Shown piece after piece: positions 49,640 through 58,419 of a stretch of 64,000 bases of DNA. Position numbers and translations under genes: made by a program. The stretch covers positions 62,001 to 126,000 of the forward strand of contig CAZAXD010000002.1 in NCBI GenBank assembly GCA_964489015.1, in the 5' to 3' direction. The first letter of the stretch is position 1; every line of letters begins with the position of its first letter. The DNA comes from JAPYWM01 sp964489015. GTDB lineage: Bacteria > Bacteroidota > Bacteroidia > SpSt-205. The notes below the pieces were generated by a model. It was not told the DNA's origin and searched no databases. It was given only the letters and a program-made list of their open reading frames with translations.

Positions 49640-52042
49640 TCATCGGTACGGTTCTAGCAGACTCTCGTCTTGAACCAGGACCTCGCGAGGCTTACTACCA
49701 CGACCTGGTCCTACGATACCGGCTCGCTCCAGCTGGTCCATTAGACGCCCTGCACGGTTGAAACCGATCCCGAGTTTGCGTTGTAGAAGAGACGTAGACC
49801 CGTACTGGCTCCGCACGACTAAGAGAGCTGCTTCGTAGAAGAGCGGGTCACGTTCCTCGCTTTCAGTTGGGGTTGTTTCGTCGCGCTCCGGCCTAGGCGG
49901 TTCGGGTAAGGTATAAGGGAGTGGCTGCTTTTGATGCGCAATGTGGTCTACCACCCGCTCAATCTCAGCCGTGCTTACGAGACCGCTCTGAAGTCGAATG
50001 AGTTCGGTCCCCATCATGAAAAGCATGTCTCCCCGACCGATGAGGCGCTCGGCGCCGTTCGTGTCTAAGATGGTACGAGAGTCTACGCCTGAGCTAACCC
50101 GAAACGAGAGGCGAACGGGAAAGTTAGCCTTGATAAGGCCCGTAATGACATTGACCGATGGGCGCTGCGTGGCTAAAATTAGGTGAATCCCCACAGCCCG
50201 AGCAAGCTGGGCCAGCCGGCATATGGGGGTCTCCACTTCCTTGCCAGCTGTCATCATGAGGTCTGCCAGCTCGTCGATGATTAGCACGAGGTAAGGCAAG
50301 TAGCGATGGCCTTCTGCGGCGGACAAGCGCCCACGCTGCCAGGCCTCATTGTATTCGATAATGTTGCGGACTCGAGCTTCCTTGAGCAGGTCATACCGCA
50401 GCTCCATTTCCAGCACTAGGCTCTGAAGCGCCGGCAGAGCTTCCTCGACCTCCGTGATGATACCCGACGCAATCCCCGGTATCTGCACTAAATAATGAGA
50501 CTCTAAATGCTGGTATAAGCTCATTTCTACCTTTTTGGGGTCAATGAGTAGAAACCGTATTCGGTCCGGAGATAAGCGGTAAAGCAACGAGAAGATCATA
50601 CAGTTGAGCGCGACAGACTTACCCTGACCGGTCGCGCCAGCGATTAGCAAATGCGGCATCTGAGCCAGGTCCCGTACATAGATTTCGTTTGCAATGGTCT
50701 TGCCTAAAGCTAAGGGCAAACGACTGTCTGTTCTTTGATAAGCCGGGGCCTGTAACAGCGTGCGTAGTGAGACGGTTTGCGGCTCCCGATGAGGTACTTC
50801 TATCCCGATGGTGCCTTTACCAGGTAGAGGAGCCACGATCCGAATCCCCAGCGCAGATAGACTGAGAGCTATATCGTCCTCTAGGCTCCGAATGCGACTG
50901 ATCCGAATCCCCGGCGCCGGTACGATTTCAAAGAGCGTTACGGTCGGCCCCACCGTGGCAGAAATGCGTGTAATCTGAATCCCGTAATGCGCAAGGGTCT
51001 CGACGATCTGCTGCTTGTGCCGCTCAAGCTCCTGGGGACTCGGTAGCGGTGCCGCGAGACGTTCATGAACCTCAAGCAGTTCTAGGGGCGGAAACGCCCA
51101 ATTCTCAGCAGGAGGCGGTACAAACGGCTCATATAGGGAATCCTTAGCCGAAGGAAGTGGAGCGAGTTTCTGGCGCTTCTCGAGGGTCGGCGGCTCAGGG
51201 ACTTCCTCTGATGTAAAGCGTTCTTTACCCTCGTCTATAGAAAGCTCGACCGCCTGAGCGATAGCTGGGAATTTTTCCTGAGCGCGGGGCATCGCAGCAT
51301 CCTCGGCAGTCGGTACAGACGACCAAGACAAAGGGAGCGCTGGCGCCTCTGGAACTTCTACGTCGGTAGCTGCATCCGATGCTAAATCAGGGGCCTCTTG
51401 AGCTGTCTCGATTGGGTGCAGGGTGTAGGAAAAGAGCTCCCTTTCAACGAGTTCTTCCGTTGGCTTACTTTCGATGAGGGCCTCTGGCGATTCTATGGGC
51501 TCCACGGTACCCAATGTCTCCTTTTTAGTGGAGAGCCGCTGCAGCCAGCGCCGTAGGCCATACCCTGCCCCGCTCACCAAGGCTAGCCATGTAATGATAA
51601 GGCCCACTTTGCCAATATACAGGTCCAATACGCTTGCAAACGCGGCCCCTACCACACCACACCAGATTAGATCATGCAGGACGTCCATCTGAACAAGGAC
51701 CCCCCCGATTGTAGAGACGAAATAAGCCAGGAGCAGGCCCATAACTAAAAACTTTCTTCTCATGGGCCTTTGCTTGAGCCAAGAGATACCTGCATACAGG
51801 AGGGTGACGGGAAAGAGAATTCCTATCCAGCCAAACCCCCGATAAATCAAGAGATGAGCTAGTCGAGCGCCTACCCAGCCGGTAGGATTTTCGAGGCGAA
51901 TGGCGCCTGGTGTCCCTTCGAGCGCAGCCAAATCCTGGGTGTAGGTTCCAAAATACGCTAACACCGCCATGAGTAGGTAAAGACCTACCACGGCCGTGCT
52001 CATACCAAGTACCATTCGGCGCGACGAGAGCCCCCGCTCCAC
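49640..52042 (-). CDS. ftsK: FtsK/SpoIIIE-family DNA translocase
   Basis: An 800-residue septal DNA pump. The N-terminal part holds four or five membrane helices (about residues 12-165), then a Pro/Glu-rich linker (about 180-320). The motor begins near 330 with HKQQIVETLAHYGIQITRI; the Walker A motif is GATGQGKSVALN (around residue 470) and Walker B is YLVLIIDELADLMM. The C-terminal gamma winged-helix domain (about 730-800, EAALLVVRSQYGSTSLLQRKLGIGFNRAGRLMDQLE) reads chromosome polarity sequences. It clears chromosomes from the division septum and helps XerCD dimer resolution. A TAACTTCG sequence lies just before the GTG; otherwise it is the last gene of the lpx operon. Confidence 0.93.
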   Translation of the reverse strand: MERGLSSRRMVLGMSTAVVGLYLLMAVLAYFGTYTQDLAALEGTPGAIRLENPTGWVGARLAHLLIYRGFGWIGILFPVTLLYAGISWLKQRPMRRKFLVMGLLLAYFVSTIGGVLVQMDVLHDLIWCGVVGAAFASVLDLYIGKVGLIITWLALVSGAGYGLRRWLQRLSTKKETLGTVEPIESPEALIESKPTEELVERELFSYTLHPIETAQEAPDLASDAATDVEVPEAPALPLSWSSVPTAEDAAMPRAQEKFPAIAQAVELSIDEGKERFTSEEVPEPPTLEKRQKLAPLPSAKDSLYEPFVPPPAENWAFPPLELLEVHERLAAPLPSPQELERHKQQIVETLAHYGIQITRISATVGPTVTLFEIVPAPGIRISRIRSLEDDIALSLSALGIRIVAPLPGKGTIGIEVPHREPQTVSLRTLLQAPAYQRTDSRLPLALGKTIANEIYVRDLAQMPHLLIAGATGQGKSVALNCMIFSLLYRLSPDRIRFLLIDPKKVEMSLYQHLESHYLVQIPGIASGIITEVEEALPALQSLVLEMELRYDLLKEARVRNIIEYNEAWQRGRLSAAEGHRYLPYLVLIIDELADLMMTAGKEVETPICRLAQLARAVGIHLILATQRPSVNVITGLIKANFPVRLSFRVSSGVDSRTILDTNGAERLIGRGDMLFMMGTELIRLQSGLVSTAEIERVVDHIAHQKQPLPYTLPEPPRPERDETTPTESEERDPLFYEAALLVVRSQYGSTSLLQRKLGIGFNRAGRLMDQLERAGIVGPGRGSKPREVLVQDESLLEPYR

Positions 52043-52052
52043 CCTAGCGAAG

Positions 52053-53702
52053 TTAGCCTTTTTTCTGTCGAAAGGCGTCTGGGCCCTGATAGTTTAGGAA
52101 CAACTCTGGTGGCAGAAGCCCTTTTTGCAGCACAGGCAGCGCATGGCGCAAATACCCGAGCTCGCTGGACGCATGGGCATCGGTTGTCAGGACGATAGTG
52201 ACGCCTTTTTGACTAGCGCGACGGACCCACCGCCAGTCGATTTCCATGCGGTAAGGATTGCCATTGAACTCTATAGCGACGTGATGCGTAGCGCAGGCCT
52301 CTAGAATGGCTTCTTCGTCAATAGGGTAGCCCGGTCTTCCGCGCAAGAGGCGCCCTGTCCAATGCCCTAAGACTCGCACGTAGCCGCTCGTGATAGCTCG
52401 CAGCAGGCGCGCCGTGGCCTCCTCCCGCCCCATGCTAAGCTTTTCATGGATTGAGCCCACGAGGTAATCTAGCCGACGCCATATGGTCTCGTCATAATCC
52501 AGCTGGCCGTCTGGCAGGATATCCGCTTCTACGCCGTGGAGAAGCACCAGGCTTCCAGCATAGGTGGCATTCAGGGCCTGGATGGCTTGCGCTTGGTCCA
52601 AGAGGCGCTCCGGGCTCAGCCCACCCGCATACGCCGCTCGTTGGCTGTGATCAGCTATCCCCAGGTAACGAAGCCCCATCGCTTGAGCCGCCGCCGCCAT
52701 TTCAGCCAAGCTGCCCCGCCCATCTGAATAAGTCGTGTGCACATGAACCGTACCTAGGATCTTCTCAAGGGTCAGCGGTTCGGGCAGTTCGCCTCTTTCC
52801 GCTACTTCCAGAATATCTGGCCAGTCACGCCACGCCGGCAGAATGTAAGGTAATTGCGCAGCCTGAAAAACTGCCTCCTCCGTTTGAGCTGCTAGCGCTT
52901 GAGGCAGACGACTTTTGACCTTCTCTACGAAATCGGCCGGCCCTGTGTGTTCTAGTAACGCTAGGCCCCAAACCTCATAACTTACCCAGTAAATGCGTAA
53001 GGGAAATGTGCGATGTCGGGCGACTAGCTCGGCTTCAGGCTCTAAATCCGTAACCTGCCCTAGAATCGCATCTCGCGACTCAAGAGTTCCTATCAATTCA
53101 ACACCCGAAAAGATCGGCAGGCTTCTGCGAAAGGCCCCCACTGGAGTTAAGCATGAAGCCCAATCCCCTAATCGATCGAAAAACTGCTCTAAAAATTGGG
53201 CGGCCTCCCAATATAAAATCTGTCCACGCTGGCTAAGATACATCTGGAGATTCGTGCGTACTGTGCTGAGGAGGCTAGGCCCCCAGCCCCGTAGATCGTC
53301 AAGTTTACCGCGTTCGATAGCTTCAAGCAGCTTTTCAGGTGAGGCTATGCGCTTTTCTCGCCATAATTGAGCGATCCGCTTGGGTCCTAGACTCGATATC
53401 TTAAAGAATTCCAACAGTTCATCTGGCCATGCTTGCCGAAGCGTTTCCAAAAGGGGAGTCGTCCCGGTGGTATAAAGGTCTCGGGCGACTTGGATAAGGC
53501 CCTGACCGATGCCAGGCTGCTGAGATAGAGCATGGAGGAACGCCGTCTCATTTTGAAAAGCCTCTTCTGGCAGGGCTTCTAGCGCCTCTGCCAGTCGCTC
53601 ATAGGCTGCGATGCGGTATCGTGGTTCCGAATTCAGGCTCAGCCGGCGCGCCAAATCCCAGGCGCGAGTCCTAAGGACTTGAGCTATCCTTTCGGGTGGC
53701 AT
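52053..53702 (-). CDS. PolX-like protein: helix-hairpin-helix, degenerate polymerase and PHP domains
   Basis: A 549-residue protein with the layout of bacterial family-X DNA polymerase. The 8-kDa helical part (about residues 1-90) is followed by helix-hairpin-helix segments (about 90-160). The polymerase palm (about 185-300) contains GAFRRS, but the metal-binding D-x-D that should follow is missing (the sequence reads SGVELIGTLES), so polymerase activity is unlikely. The PHP phosphoesterase domain (about 325-549) is complete: HVHTTYSDG, GIADHSQ, GVEADILPDG, GSIHEKLS, LGHWTGR and TTDAHASSELGYL. It may act only as a 3'-5' exonuclease or AP-site enzyme. The ATG at 53702 lies in the end of the SDR gene. 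Confidence 0.8.
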   Translation of the reverse strand: MPPERIAQVLRTRAWDLARRLSLNSEPRYRIAAYERLAEALEALPEEAFQNETAFLHALSQQPGIGQGLIQVARDLYTTGTTPLLETLRQAWPDELLEFFKISSLGPKRIAQLWREKRIASPEKLLEAIERGKLDDLRGWGPSLLSTVRTNLQMYLSQRGQILYWEAAQFLEQFFDRLGDWASCLTPVGAFRRSLPIFSGVELIGTLESRDAILGQVTDLEPEAELVARHRTFPLRIYWVSYEVWGLALLEHTGPADFVEKVKSRLPQALAAQTEEAVFQAAQLPYILPAWRDWPDILEVAERGELPEPLTLEKILGTVHVHTTYSDGRGSLAEMAAAAQAMGLRYLGIADHSQRAAYAGGLSPERLLDQAQAIQALNATYAGSLVLLHGVEADILPDGQLDYDETIWRRLDYLVGSIHEKLSMGREEATARLLRAITSGYVRVLGHWTGRLLRGRPGYPIDEEAILEACATHHVAIEFNGNPYRMEIDWRWVRRASQKGVTIVLTTDAHASSELGYLRHALPVLQKGLLPPELFLNYQGPDAFRQKKG

Positions 53703-54528
53703 CGCGTAAGGCCGCAAAGGCGGCTTTTAGAGTCTCCCGGTCCGTTATCTGAGCCAGGTAACTAAACATAGCCCCCTGTAGACGTTCGGCGCCGTCGATG
53801 GGGACGACTGCGCCAGTGAGGTACGGGGCCAGGTCCGATAAGAGAAAGGCAGCCAATGCCCCCAGCTCTTGGTGGTTGCCGTAGCGGCCGGTGGGTAGGC
53901 GCTTTTTGTAGGTCTCCTCAAAGTCTGTGCCTGGCATGAGGCGGGACCAGGCGCCTTCTGTGGGAAAAGGGCCCGGCGCAATCGCATTCACCCGAATGCC
54001 ATAGAGCGCCCATTCATACGCTAAAGAGAGGGTTAGCGCTTGTACACCTGCCTTGGCCGCCGCCGAGGGCAGTACAAAAGCACAGCCCGTATCGGTGTAG
54101 GTAGTCACGATGTTAAGAATATGGCCGGGACGCTTCTGGTTTATCCAGTAGGCGCCAGCCCAGCGGCTCATATGGAATGTACCCATGAGAACAATATCCA
54201 CGACCGCCCGAAATCCCTTGGGCGAAAGCGTCTCCGAAGCCGCTAAGAAGTTGCCTGCCGCATTATTGACCACGGCGTCGACGCTGCCAAGTCTAGAGAG
54301 CACCTCTTCAAAGAAGCGCTCTACGGATTCGTAGTCGCGCACATCACAGGCGATGGGGTGTACCGCTGGACCGATTTCGCTGGCTGTTTTTTGCAGGATG
54401 GCTTCCCGTCGACCACAGATGACCACCCGGGCCCCACAGCGCACGAAAGTCTCCGTCATAGCTCGCCCCAAGCCGGTGCCTCCGCCGGTCACAACGATAA
54501 CTTTGTTTGACAAGTCTATGTTCAGCAT
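53671..54528 (-). CDS. SDR oxidoreductase, 2,4-dienoyl-CoA reductase-like
   Basis: A 285-residue short-chain dehydrogenase. NADP-binding TGGGTGLGRAM (about residues 14-24) and the NNAAGNF motif (about 88-94) are typical of 2,4-dienoyl-CoA reductase. The usual YxxxK is replaced by SAAAKAG (about 154-160), as in that subfamily, where the Lys is kept and another Tyr acts. It would reduce polyunsaturated enoyl-CoA with NADPH during beta-oxidation. It sits in an operon with envelope and cell-division genes, 3 nt after the LysM gene; its end overlaps the PolX-like gene. Confidence 0.8.
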   Translation of the reverse strand: MLNIDLSNKVIVVTGGGTGLGRAMTETFVRCGARVVICGRREAILQKTASEIGPAVHPIACDVRDYESVERFFEEVLSRLGSVDAVVNNAAGNFLAASETLSPKGFRAVVDIVLMGTFHMSRWAGAYWINQKRPGHILNIVTTYTDTGCAFVLPSAAAKAGVQALTLSLAYEWALYGIRVNAIAPGPFPTEGAWSRLMPGTDFEETYKKRLPTGRYGNHQELGALAAFLLSDLAPYLTGAVVPIDGAERLQGAMFSYLAQITDRETLKAAFAALRDATRKDSSSP

Positions 54529-54531
54529 AAG

Positions 54532-55365
54532 CTAAAATTTATAGGCAGGATTCTGACGTGAAAAATCTATGTCCGAAAAAGGTGGATTGACTATAATCTT
54601 GTAATATTCATACCGCTCATAAACGCCATTTTCATCCTCAACCTCCACGACCAGTGGTATTTTTCGTCGCTCATCGATAATTAGCGTAATGTGCTTGCCG
54701 TAATCAGAGGGAACCTTGATCACTTGCCCGGGCCTGAGTGTAATATCCGGTTTAGAAAAGCCATTGAGTTCCATAATCTTGTACCAGCCCACTCCCATGC
54801 GTTCTGCAATCCGAAATAGATTATCATTAGGCTGGACCGTATATTCCTGGATGTGATAGTTAGGGGGCTGAAGCCTAATCTTGTAACAGGGTTGACCATC
54901 CCAAGAAAGCTTGCCTTCATACCGAACTAGGGTAGCTACTTGGTTAGCGTAGCGTTTTTTGGCATTAAGCAGGAGGTTCCGCAGTTGGTCATACCCCGTG
55001 GCGTAAATCGTTTGATGTTGATTTTCCAGGACGAGACTCCCAAAAGGATCTAGAGTCAGGGCGACATAAGGGAAAGAGTTGGGCTTGACGAGGATTTTCA
55101 CGCTGCCAGGTTCAGCTGGGAAAAGGACTTCCACCCCCTGGCGAGGGCTGATCTGATAACCATAGATGGAAAAGGGTTTCCGCCGAAGCTTGAAGCGCAT
55201 GTGTTCTAGGATAAGTCTCCCCTGGATGCGCTCATACTTTTTGAGCTCGTACTGCAGGGTTTGTAGCCGATCGGTAGCTTCGAGCATTTCGTCTAGAAGC
55301 TTAAGCGGCTCTGTCTGAGCTGGCAATAAGCTGAGCGTGCACAATAGGCTAAGCAGCCGCCCCAT
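54532..55365 (-). CDS. Secreted LolA-like (DUF1571-type) protein with an inserted LysM domain
   Basis: A 277-residue exported protein. Signal peptide ends SLLPAQ. The fold looks like the curved beta-sheet of DUF1571/LolA-like proteins: a first helix (KLLDEMLEATDRLQTLQYELKKYERIQG), strands (MRFKLRRKPFSIYGYQ...EVLFPAE) and last strands KHITLIIDERRKIPLVVEVEDENGVYERYEY. Between strands, at about residues 181-230, is a LysM domain (YTVQPNDNLFRIAERMGV..., ending LRPGQVIKVP) that would bind peptidoglycan. The ATG at 55365 gives the signal peptide and overlaps the ABC gene end. Role unknown; lipid or precursor transport to the cell wall fits the neighbours. Confidence 0.72.
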   Translation of the reverse strand: MGRLLSLLCTLSLLPAQTEPLKLLDEMLEATDRLQTLQYELKKYERIQGRLILEHMRFKLRRKPFSIYGYQISPRQGVEVLFPAEPGSVKILVKPNSFPYVALTLDPFGSLVLENQHQTIYATGYDQLRNLLLNAKKRYANQVATLVRYEGKLSWDGQPCYKIRLQPPNYHIQEYTVQPNDNLFRIAERMGVGWYKIMELNGFSKPDITLRPGQVIKVPSDYGKHITLIIDERRKIPLVVEVEDENGVYERYEYYKIIVNPPFSDIDFSRQNPAYKF

Positions 55366-55969
55366 ACGTACCAAGGTAAAGCTTTTGCGGAAAAAGCTGA
55401 GCCTCGTCTGGATCGTTGGTGGCACAAATGATGAGGCGTTGCGGGATGAGATCCCGCAGACGCTGATGAAAGATAACTTGCCAGTCCGCATCTAAAAACG
55501 CCGTGGGCTCATCTAAAAACACAACTGGGCTGGGTACGGCGAGCTCTAAACCCAAAAGAAGCCGTTGACGCTGTCCGGATGAGAGTCGATATAAGGCCTG
55601 ATTGCGATGTTCGCTCAGAGCCAAACCGTGCAGTAAACTTTCCGTGGAGTCGGTCACCTGCTTACAGACCTGATAAGTTTGGATGACATCCGCCACGGTA
55701 AGCTCTAGCGGTGGGTACAGGTGGGGAGAAAGCCAAGCGATGCGGGAGCGCCACTGGTCTGGAGACAGGGAGCACCCCTCCCAGACGAAGTGAACTAAGC
55801 CTTCTGCCGGCCGAAAGGCGCCAGCTAGCATGGCCAATAGCGTGCTTTTGCCAGAGCCATTAGGCCCTATGACTACTAAAGACCGCTGAATCGTTTTATC
55901 CAGCTTCCATAGCCACCGCTCCGACGTAAAACGGTGTCGGACTCCCTCAAGAACGATCCCGAACCGCAT
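55349..55969 (-). CDS. ABC transporter ATP-binding protein
   Basis: A 206-residue ABC ATPase. Walker A GPNGSGKST (about residues 35-43), signature LSSGQRQRLLLGLEL (about 129-143) and Walker B VVFLDEPTAFLD (about 149-160) are present; the switch His is replaced (ICATNDPDEA). It is small, like the CcmA/haem-exporter or lipoprotein/efflux-type ATPases. No permease gene is adjacent, so its membrane partner is elsewhere. The ATG overlaps the lpxC/fabZ end by 23 nt and its end overlaps the LysM gene, so it belongs to the lpx operon; a role in outer-membrane lipid export is only a guess. Confidence 0.85.
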   Translation of the reverse strand: MRFGIVLEGVRHRFTSERWLWKLDKTIQRSLVVIGPNGSGKSTLLAMLAGAFRPAEGLVHFVWEGCSLSPDQWRSRIAWLSPHLYPPLELTVADVIQTYQVCKQVTDSTESLLHGLALSEHRNQALYRLSSGQRQRLLLGLELAVPSPVVFLDEPTAFLDADWQVIFHQRLRDLIPQRLIICATNDPDEAQLFPQKLYLGTYGAAA

Positions 55970-57371
55970 GGCGCTGAAGCGAGCGCTTCTCGACTAGACT
56001 CGCCGTCAACTCCGCTTCACACACTAGCTTATCCTCTACATAGGCCTTACCAGTCATCTTGCAGATGCCTCGTCGCAGTTGTAAAAGGTCTAACTTGAAT
56101 ACTAGTTGGTCTCCAGGTGTAACGGGCCTTTTGAAGCGCGCATTATCCACCGCTAAGAAGTACACCCAGTAATCTTGCGGATTCTCCACGATGTTGAGGA
56201 ATAAGATTCCTCCCACCTGCGCCATGGCTTCAAGGATCAGAACGCCTGGCATAATGGGGTTGTCCTCAAAATGACCCGCAAAAAAGGGCTCGTTGATGGT
56301 GACGTTTTTGATGCCTACAATGCTATTTTCGCTAAAGTGCGTGATACGGTCTACCAGTAAGAATGGATGTCTATGGGGAAGTATCCGCAAGATAGCATGA
56401 ATATCAAAGACGACGTTCTGATTAGAGGCGGCTCGCTGAAAGCGCTGAATGATTTTCTTTTTCTGTATGAGCTTGTGGAGGGTTCGAATAAAAGCGATAT
56501 TGGCAGCGTGGCCAGGGCGCATAGCCACGATCTGCCCGCGAAGCGGCGCTCCTAATAAAGCCAGGTCACCAATGAGATCCAGAAGCTTGTGGCGAGCTGG
56601 CTCGTTGTCGAAACGAAGCGGGGTGTTATTAAGCACGCCCTCCTCCACGACTTGTACATTCGGATAGCCAAAGAGAGAACCGATTTTATGGAGCTCTTCT
56701 GGGGTGTAATGCCGATCGACAATTACAATCGCGTTCTCTAGGGTCCCCCCCTTGATAAGTCCTTGCTTGTAGAGGCCTTCGAGCTCATACAGTAGACAAA
56801 AGGTACGAGCAGGGGCTATTTCTTTGGGGAAGTCTTCCCACCGTGCTAAAGTAGCCGGCTGAATCCCCAGTACCTGCGAGTTATAGTCTACTATTACAGT
56901 AATGCGAAAATCCTCTGAAGGAAACGCTGTAATATCTACGCCTCGTTGCTTATCTTGGTAGTGAACTGGCTCTTCAATTTGATATACCTGTAAGTGAGCT
57001 TTTTGTGGAAGTAGGCCAATCTTTTGAATACCCTCCACGAAAGGCAGGGCGCTCCCATCTAAGATGGGGACCTCGGCCCCCCAGAGTGATAGCCGCGCAT
57101 TCGAAACGCCGAGTCCCATGAGGGCCGCTAAAACGTGCTCGACCGTGTGTACCCGCACGTCATCTTTACCGAGGGTGGTCGACCGCATTAGGTCTACGAC
57201 GTAATCTACATGGGCGGGAATCTCAACAGGTTCGGGAAGGTCCTCCCGAACGAATACAAAACCTGTATCTTCGAGCGCGGGCCTTATGACGAGCCGCGCA
57301 GAAGCCCCAGTATGGAGTCCCGTGCCCTCAAATGAAATCTCGCCCTTGAGTGTCTGCTGCTGTTGAAACAT
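55947..57371 (-). CDS. lpxC/fabZ: LpxC-FabZ bifunctional enzyme (UDP-acyl-GlcNAc deacetylase / hydroxyacyl-ACP dehydratase)
   Basis: A 474-residue fusion typical of Bacteroidota. LpxC (about residues 1-300) starts TLKGEISFEGTGLHTG and has the zinc motif VHTVEHVLAALMG with His 75 and 79, and RFDNEPARHKLLDLIGDLALLG near 253. It removes acetate from UDP-3-acyl-GlcNAc, the committed step of lipid A synthesis. FabZ (about 325-474) shows LPHRHPFLLVDRI and the hot-dog motif FAGHFEDNPIMPGVLILEAMAQ; it makes trans-2-enoyl-ACP for fatty acid synthesis. The fusion links lipid A and fatty acid flow. It starts 4 nt after lpxD. Confidence 0.95.
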   Translation of the reverse strand: MFQQQQTLKGEISFEGTGLHTGASARLVIRPALEDTGFVFVREDLPEPVEIPAHVDYVVDLMRSTTLGKDDVRVHTVEHVLAALMGLGVSNARLSLWGAEVPILDGSALPFVEGIQKIGLLPQKAHLQVYQIEEPVHYQDKQRGVDITAFPSEDFRITVIVDYNSQVLGIQPATLARWEDFPKEIAPARTFCLLYELEGLYKQGLIKGGTLENAIVIVDRHYTPEELHKIGSLFGYPNVQVVEEGVLNNTPLRFDNEPARHKLLDLIGDLALLGAPLRGQIVAMRPGHAANIAFIRTLHKLIQKKKIIQRFQRAASNQNVVFDIHAILRILPHRHPFLLVDRITHFSENSIVGIKNVTINEPFFAGHFEDNPIMPGVLILEAMAQVGGILFLNIVENPQDYWVYFLAVDNARFKRPVTPGDQLVFKLDLLQLRRGICKMTGKAYVEDKLVCEAELTASLVEKRSLQRHAVRDRS

Positions 57372-57375
57372 AACC

Positions 57376-58419
57376 CTATAACTCTTGAATCAGTAATTTT
57401 TCTAGACGTTGTAAGCGTGGATATAACTCTGGTAGCTTGCGCATGATCGCTTCCATGAGAAGCTGCTGCCGCACCTCTTGAGCGGGCGCGCCTCGCCAGG
57501 AGCGGCCAGGAGTCGTGATGGACTTCGATATGCCGCTTTGCGCAGCTATGGCTGTATGCTCCGCAATCTGCACATGGTCTGCGATCCCCACCTGCCCACC
57601 CAGTCTACAGTAAGCGCCCACCTCAGAGCTGCCGGCTATGCCTGTTTGGGCCGCAATAGCGGTATGACGACCAATCCGGACATTGTGCCCTATCTGAATC
57701 AAATTATCTAGCTTAACGCCAGTCTCGATGTGGGTCTTACTCAAGGTAGATCGGTCTATGCAAGTATTTGCCCCGATTTCTACTTCATCTTCGATCAGCA
57801 CGGTACCCACTTGGGGAATGCGTTCGTAAGGCTTATCTATCCCCTGGTAAAATCCAAAGCCATCGGCCCCGATCACAGCGCCGGGGTGCACGATGCACCG
57901 GGCTCCGACCTCGACACCTGGCATCAGCACCGCATGAGGATAAACAATCGTATCGGCTCCGATGACTACATCAGGCCCTATGTAGGCATAGGGAAAGACA
58001 TAGACCCGTTCCCCCAGTACAGCTCCCGCTCCTATGTAAGCAAAAGCGCCAATGTAGGTATTCTCGGGCACGATGGCAGAAGGATGGATAAAAGCACCTG
58101 CCTCGCGGCCAAAAGGCGGCATGGGTCGCGCCTTGTAACGTCGAACCAGCGCATAAAAAACATGTTCTGGCCGCTCTACGCGAATCCAGATGGGCCCATG
58201 CGGTAAATGACCCTGCTTAGGGGTGTAAGCCTTAGGTAGGAGCACAGCGCCCGCCCGAGTGTGATGCAGCTGAGCCTCGTAGCGCCCATCATTATAAAAG
58301 CTCAGGTCAGTCTCCGTCGCTTCAGCCAAGCCAGCAAAACCTTGCAATTCTCGCTCAATCGCTTGTCCCTCACATACCCCATCAAATTCCTGTGCGATGG
58401 CCGCCGGTGTCAATTTCAT
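57376..58419 (-). CDS. lpxD: UDP-3-O-(3-hydroxyacyl)glucosamine N-acyltransferase
   Basis: A 347-residue LpxD, third step of lipid A synthesis. The N-terminal domain (about residues 1-100, ETDLSFYNDGRYEAQL) resembles the uridine-binding part. The left-handed beta-helix (about 105-300) has hexapeptide repeats such as YIGAGAVLGERVYVFPYAYIG and the LpxD core GADGFGFYQGIDKPYERIPQVGTVLIEDEVEIGANTCIDRS with its catalytic His in LDNLIQIGHNVRIG. The C-terminal helices (about 310-347) trimerise. The ATG overlaps the ftcD-like stop by 4 nt. lpxA, which often follows lpxC/fabZ in Bacteroidota, is not found here. Confidence 0.93.
   Translation of the reverse strand: MKLTPAAIAQEFDGVCEGQAIERELQGFAGLAEATETDLSFYNDGRYEAQLHHTRAGAVLLPKAYTPKQGHLPHGPIWIRVERPEHVFYALVRRYKARPMPPFGREAGAFIHPSAIVPENTYIGAFAYIGAGAVLGERVYVFPYAYIGPDVVIGADTIVYPHAVLMPGVEVGARCIVHPGAVIGADGFGFYQGIDKPYERIPQVGTVLIEDEVEIGANTCIDRSTLSKTHIETGVKLDNLIQIGHNVRIGRHTAIAAQTGIAGSSEVGAYCRLGGQVGIADHVQIAEHTAIAAQSGISKSITTPGRSWRGAPAQEVRQQLLMEAIMRKLPELYPRLQRLEKLLIQEL

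Noticed and set aside
52451..52918. 155-codon open frame on the plus strand opposite the PolX-like gene
   Set aside because: It is antisense to a gene with strong PHP motifs, has no promoter box and its translation is low-complexity Pro/Arg/Leu; a by-product of GC-rich codons.
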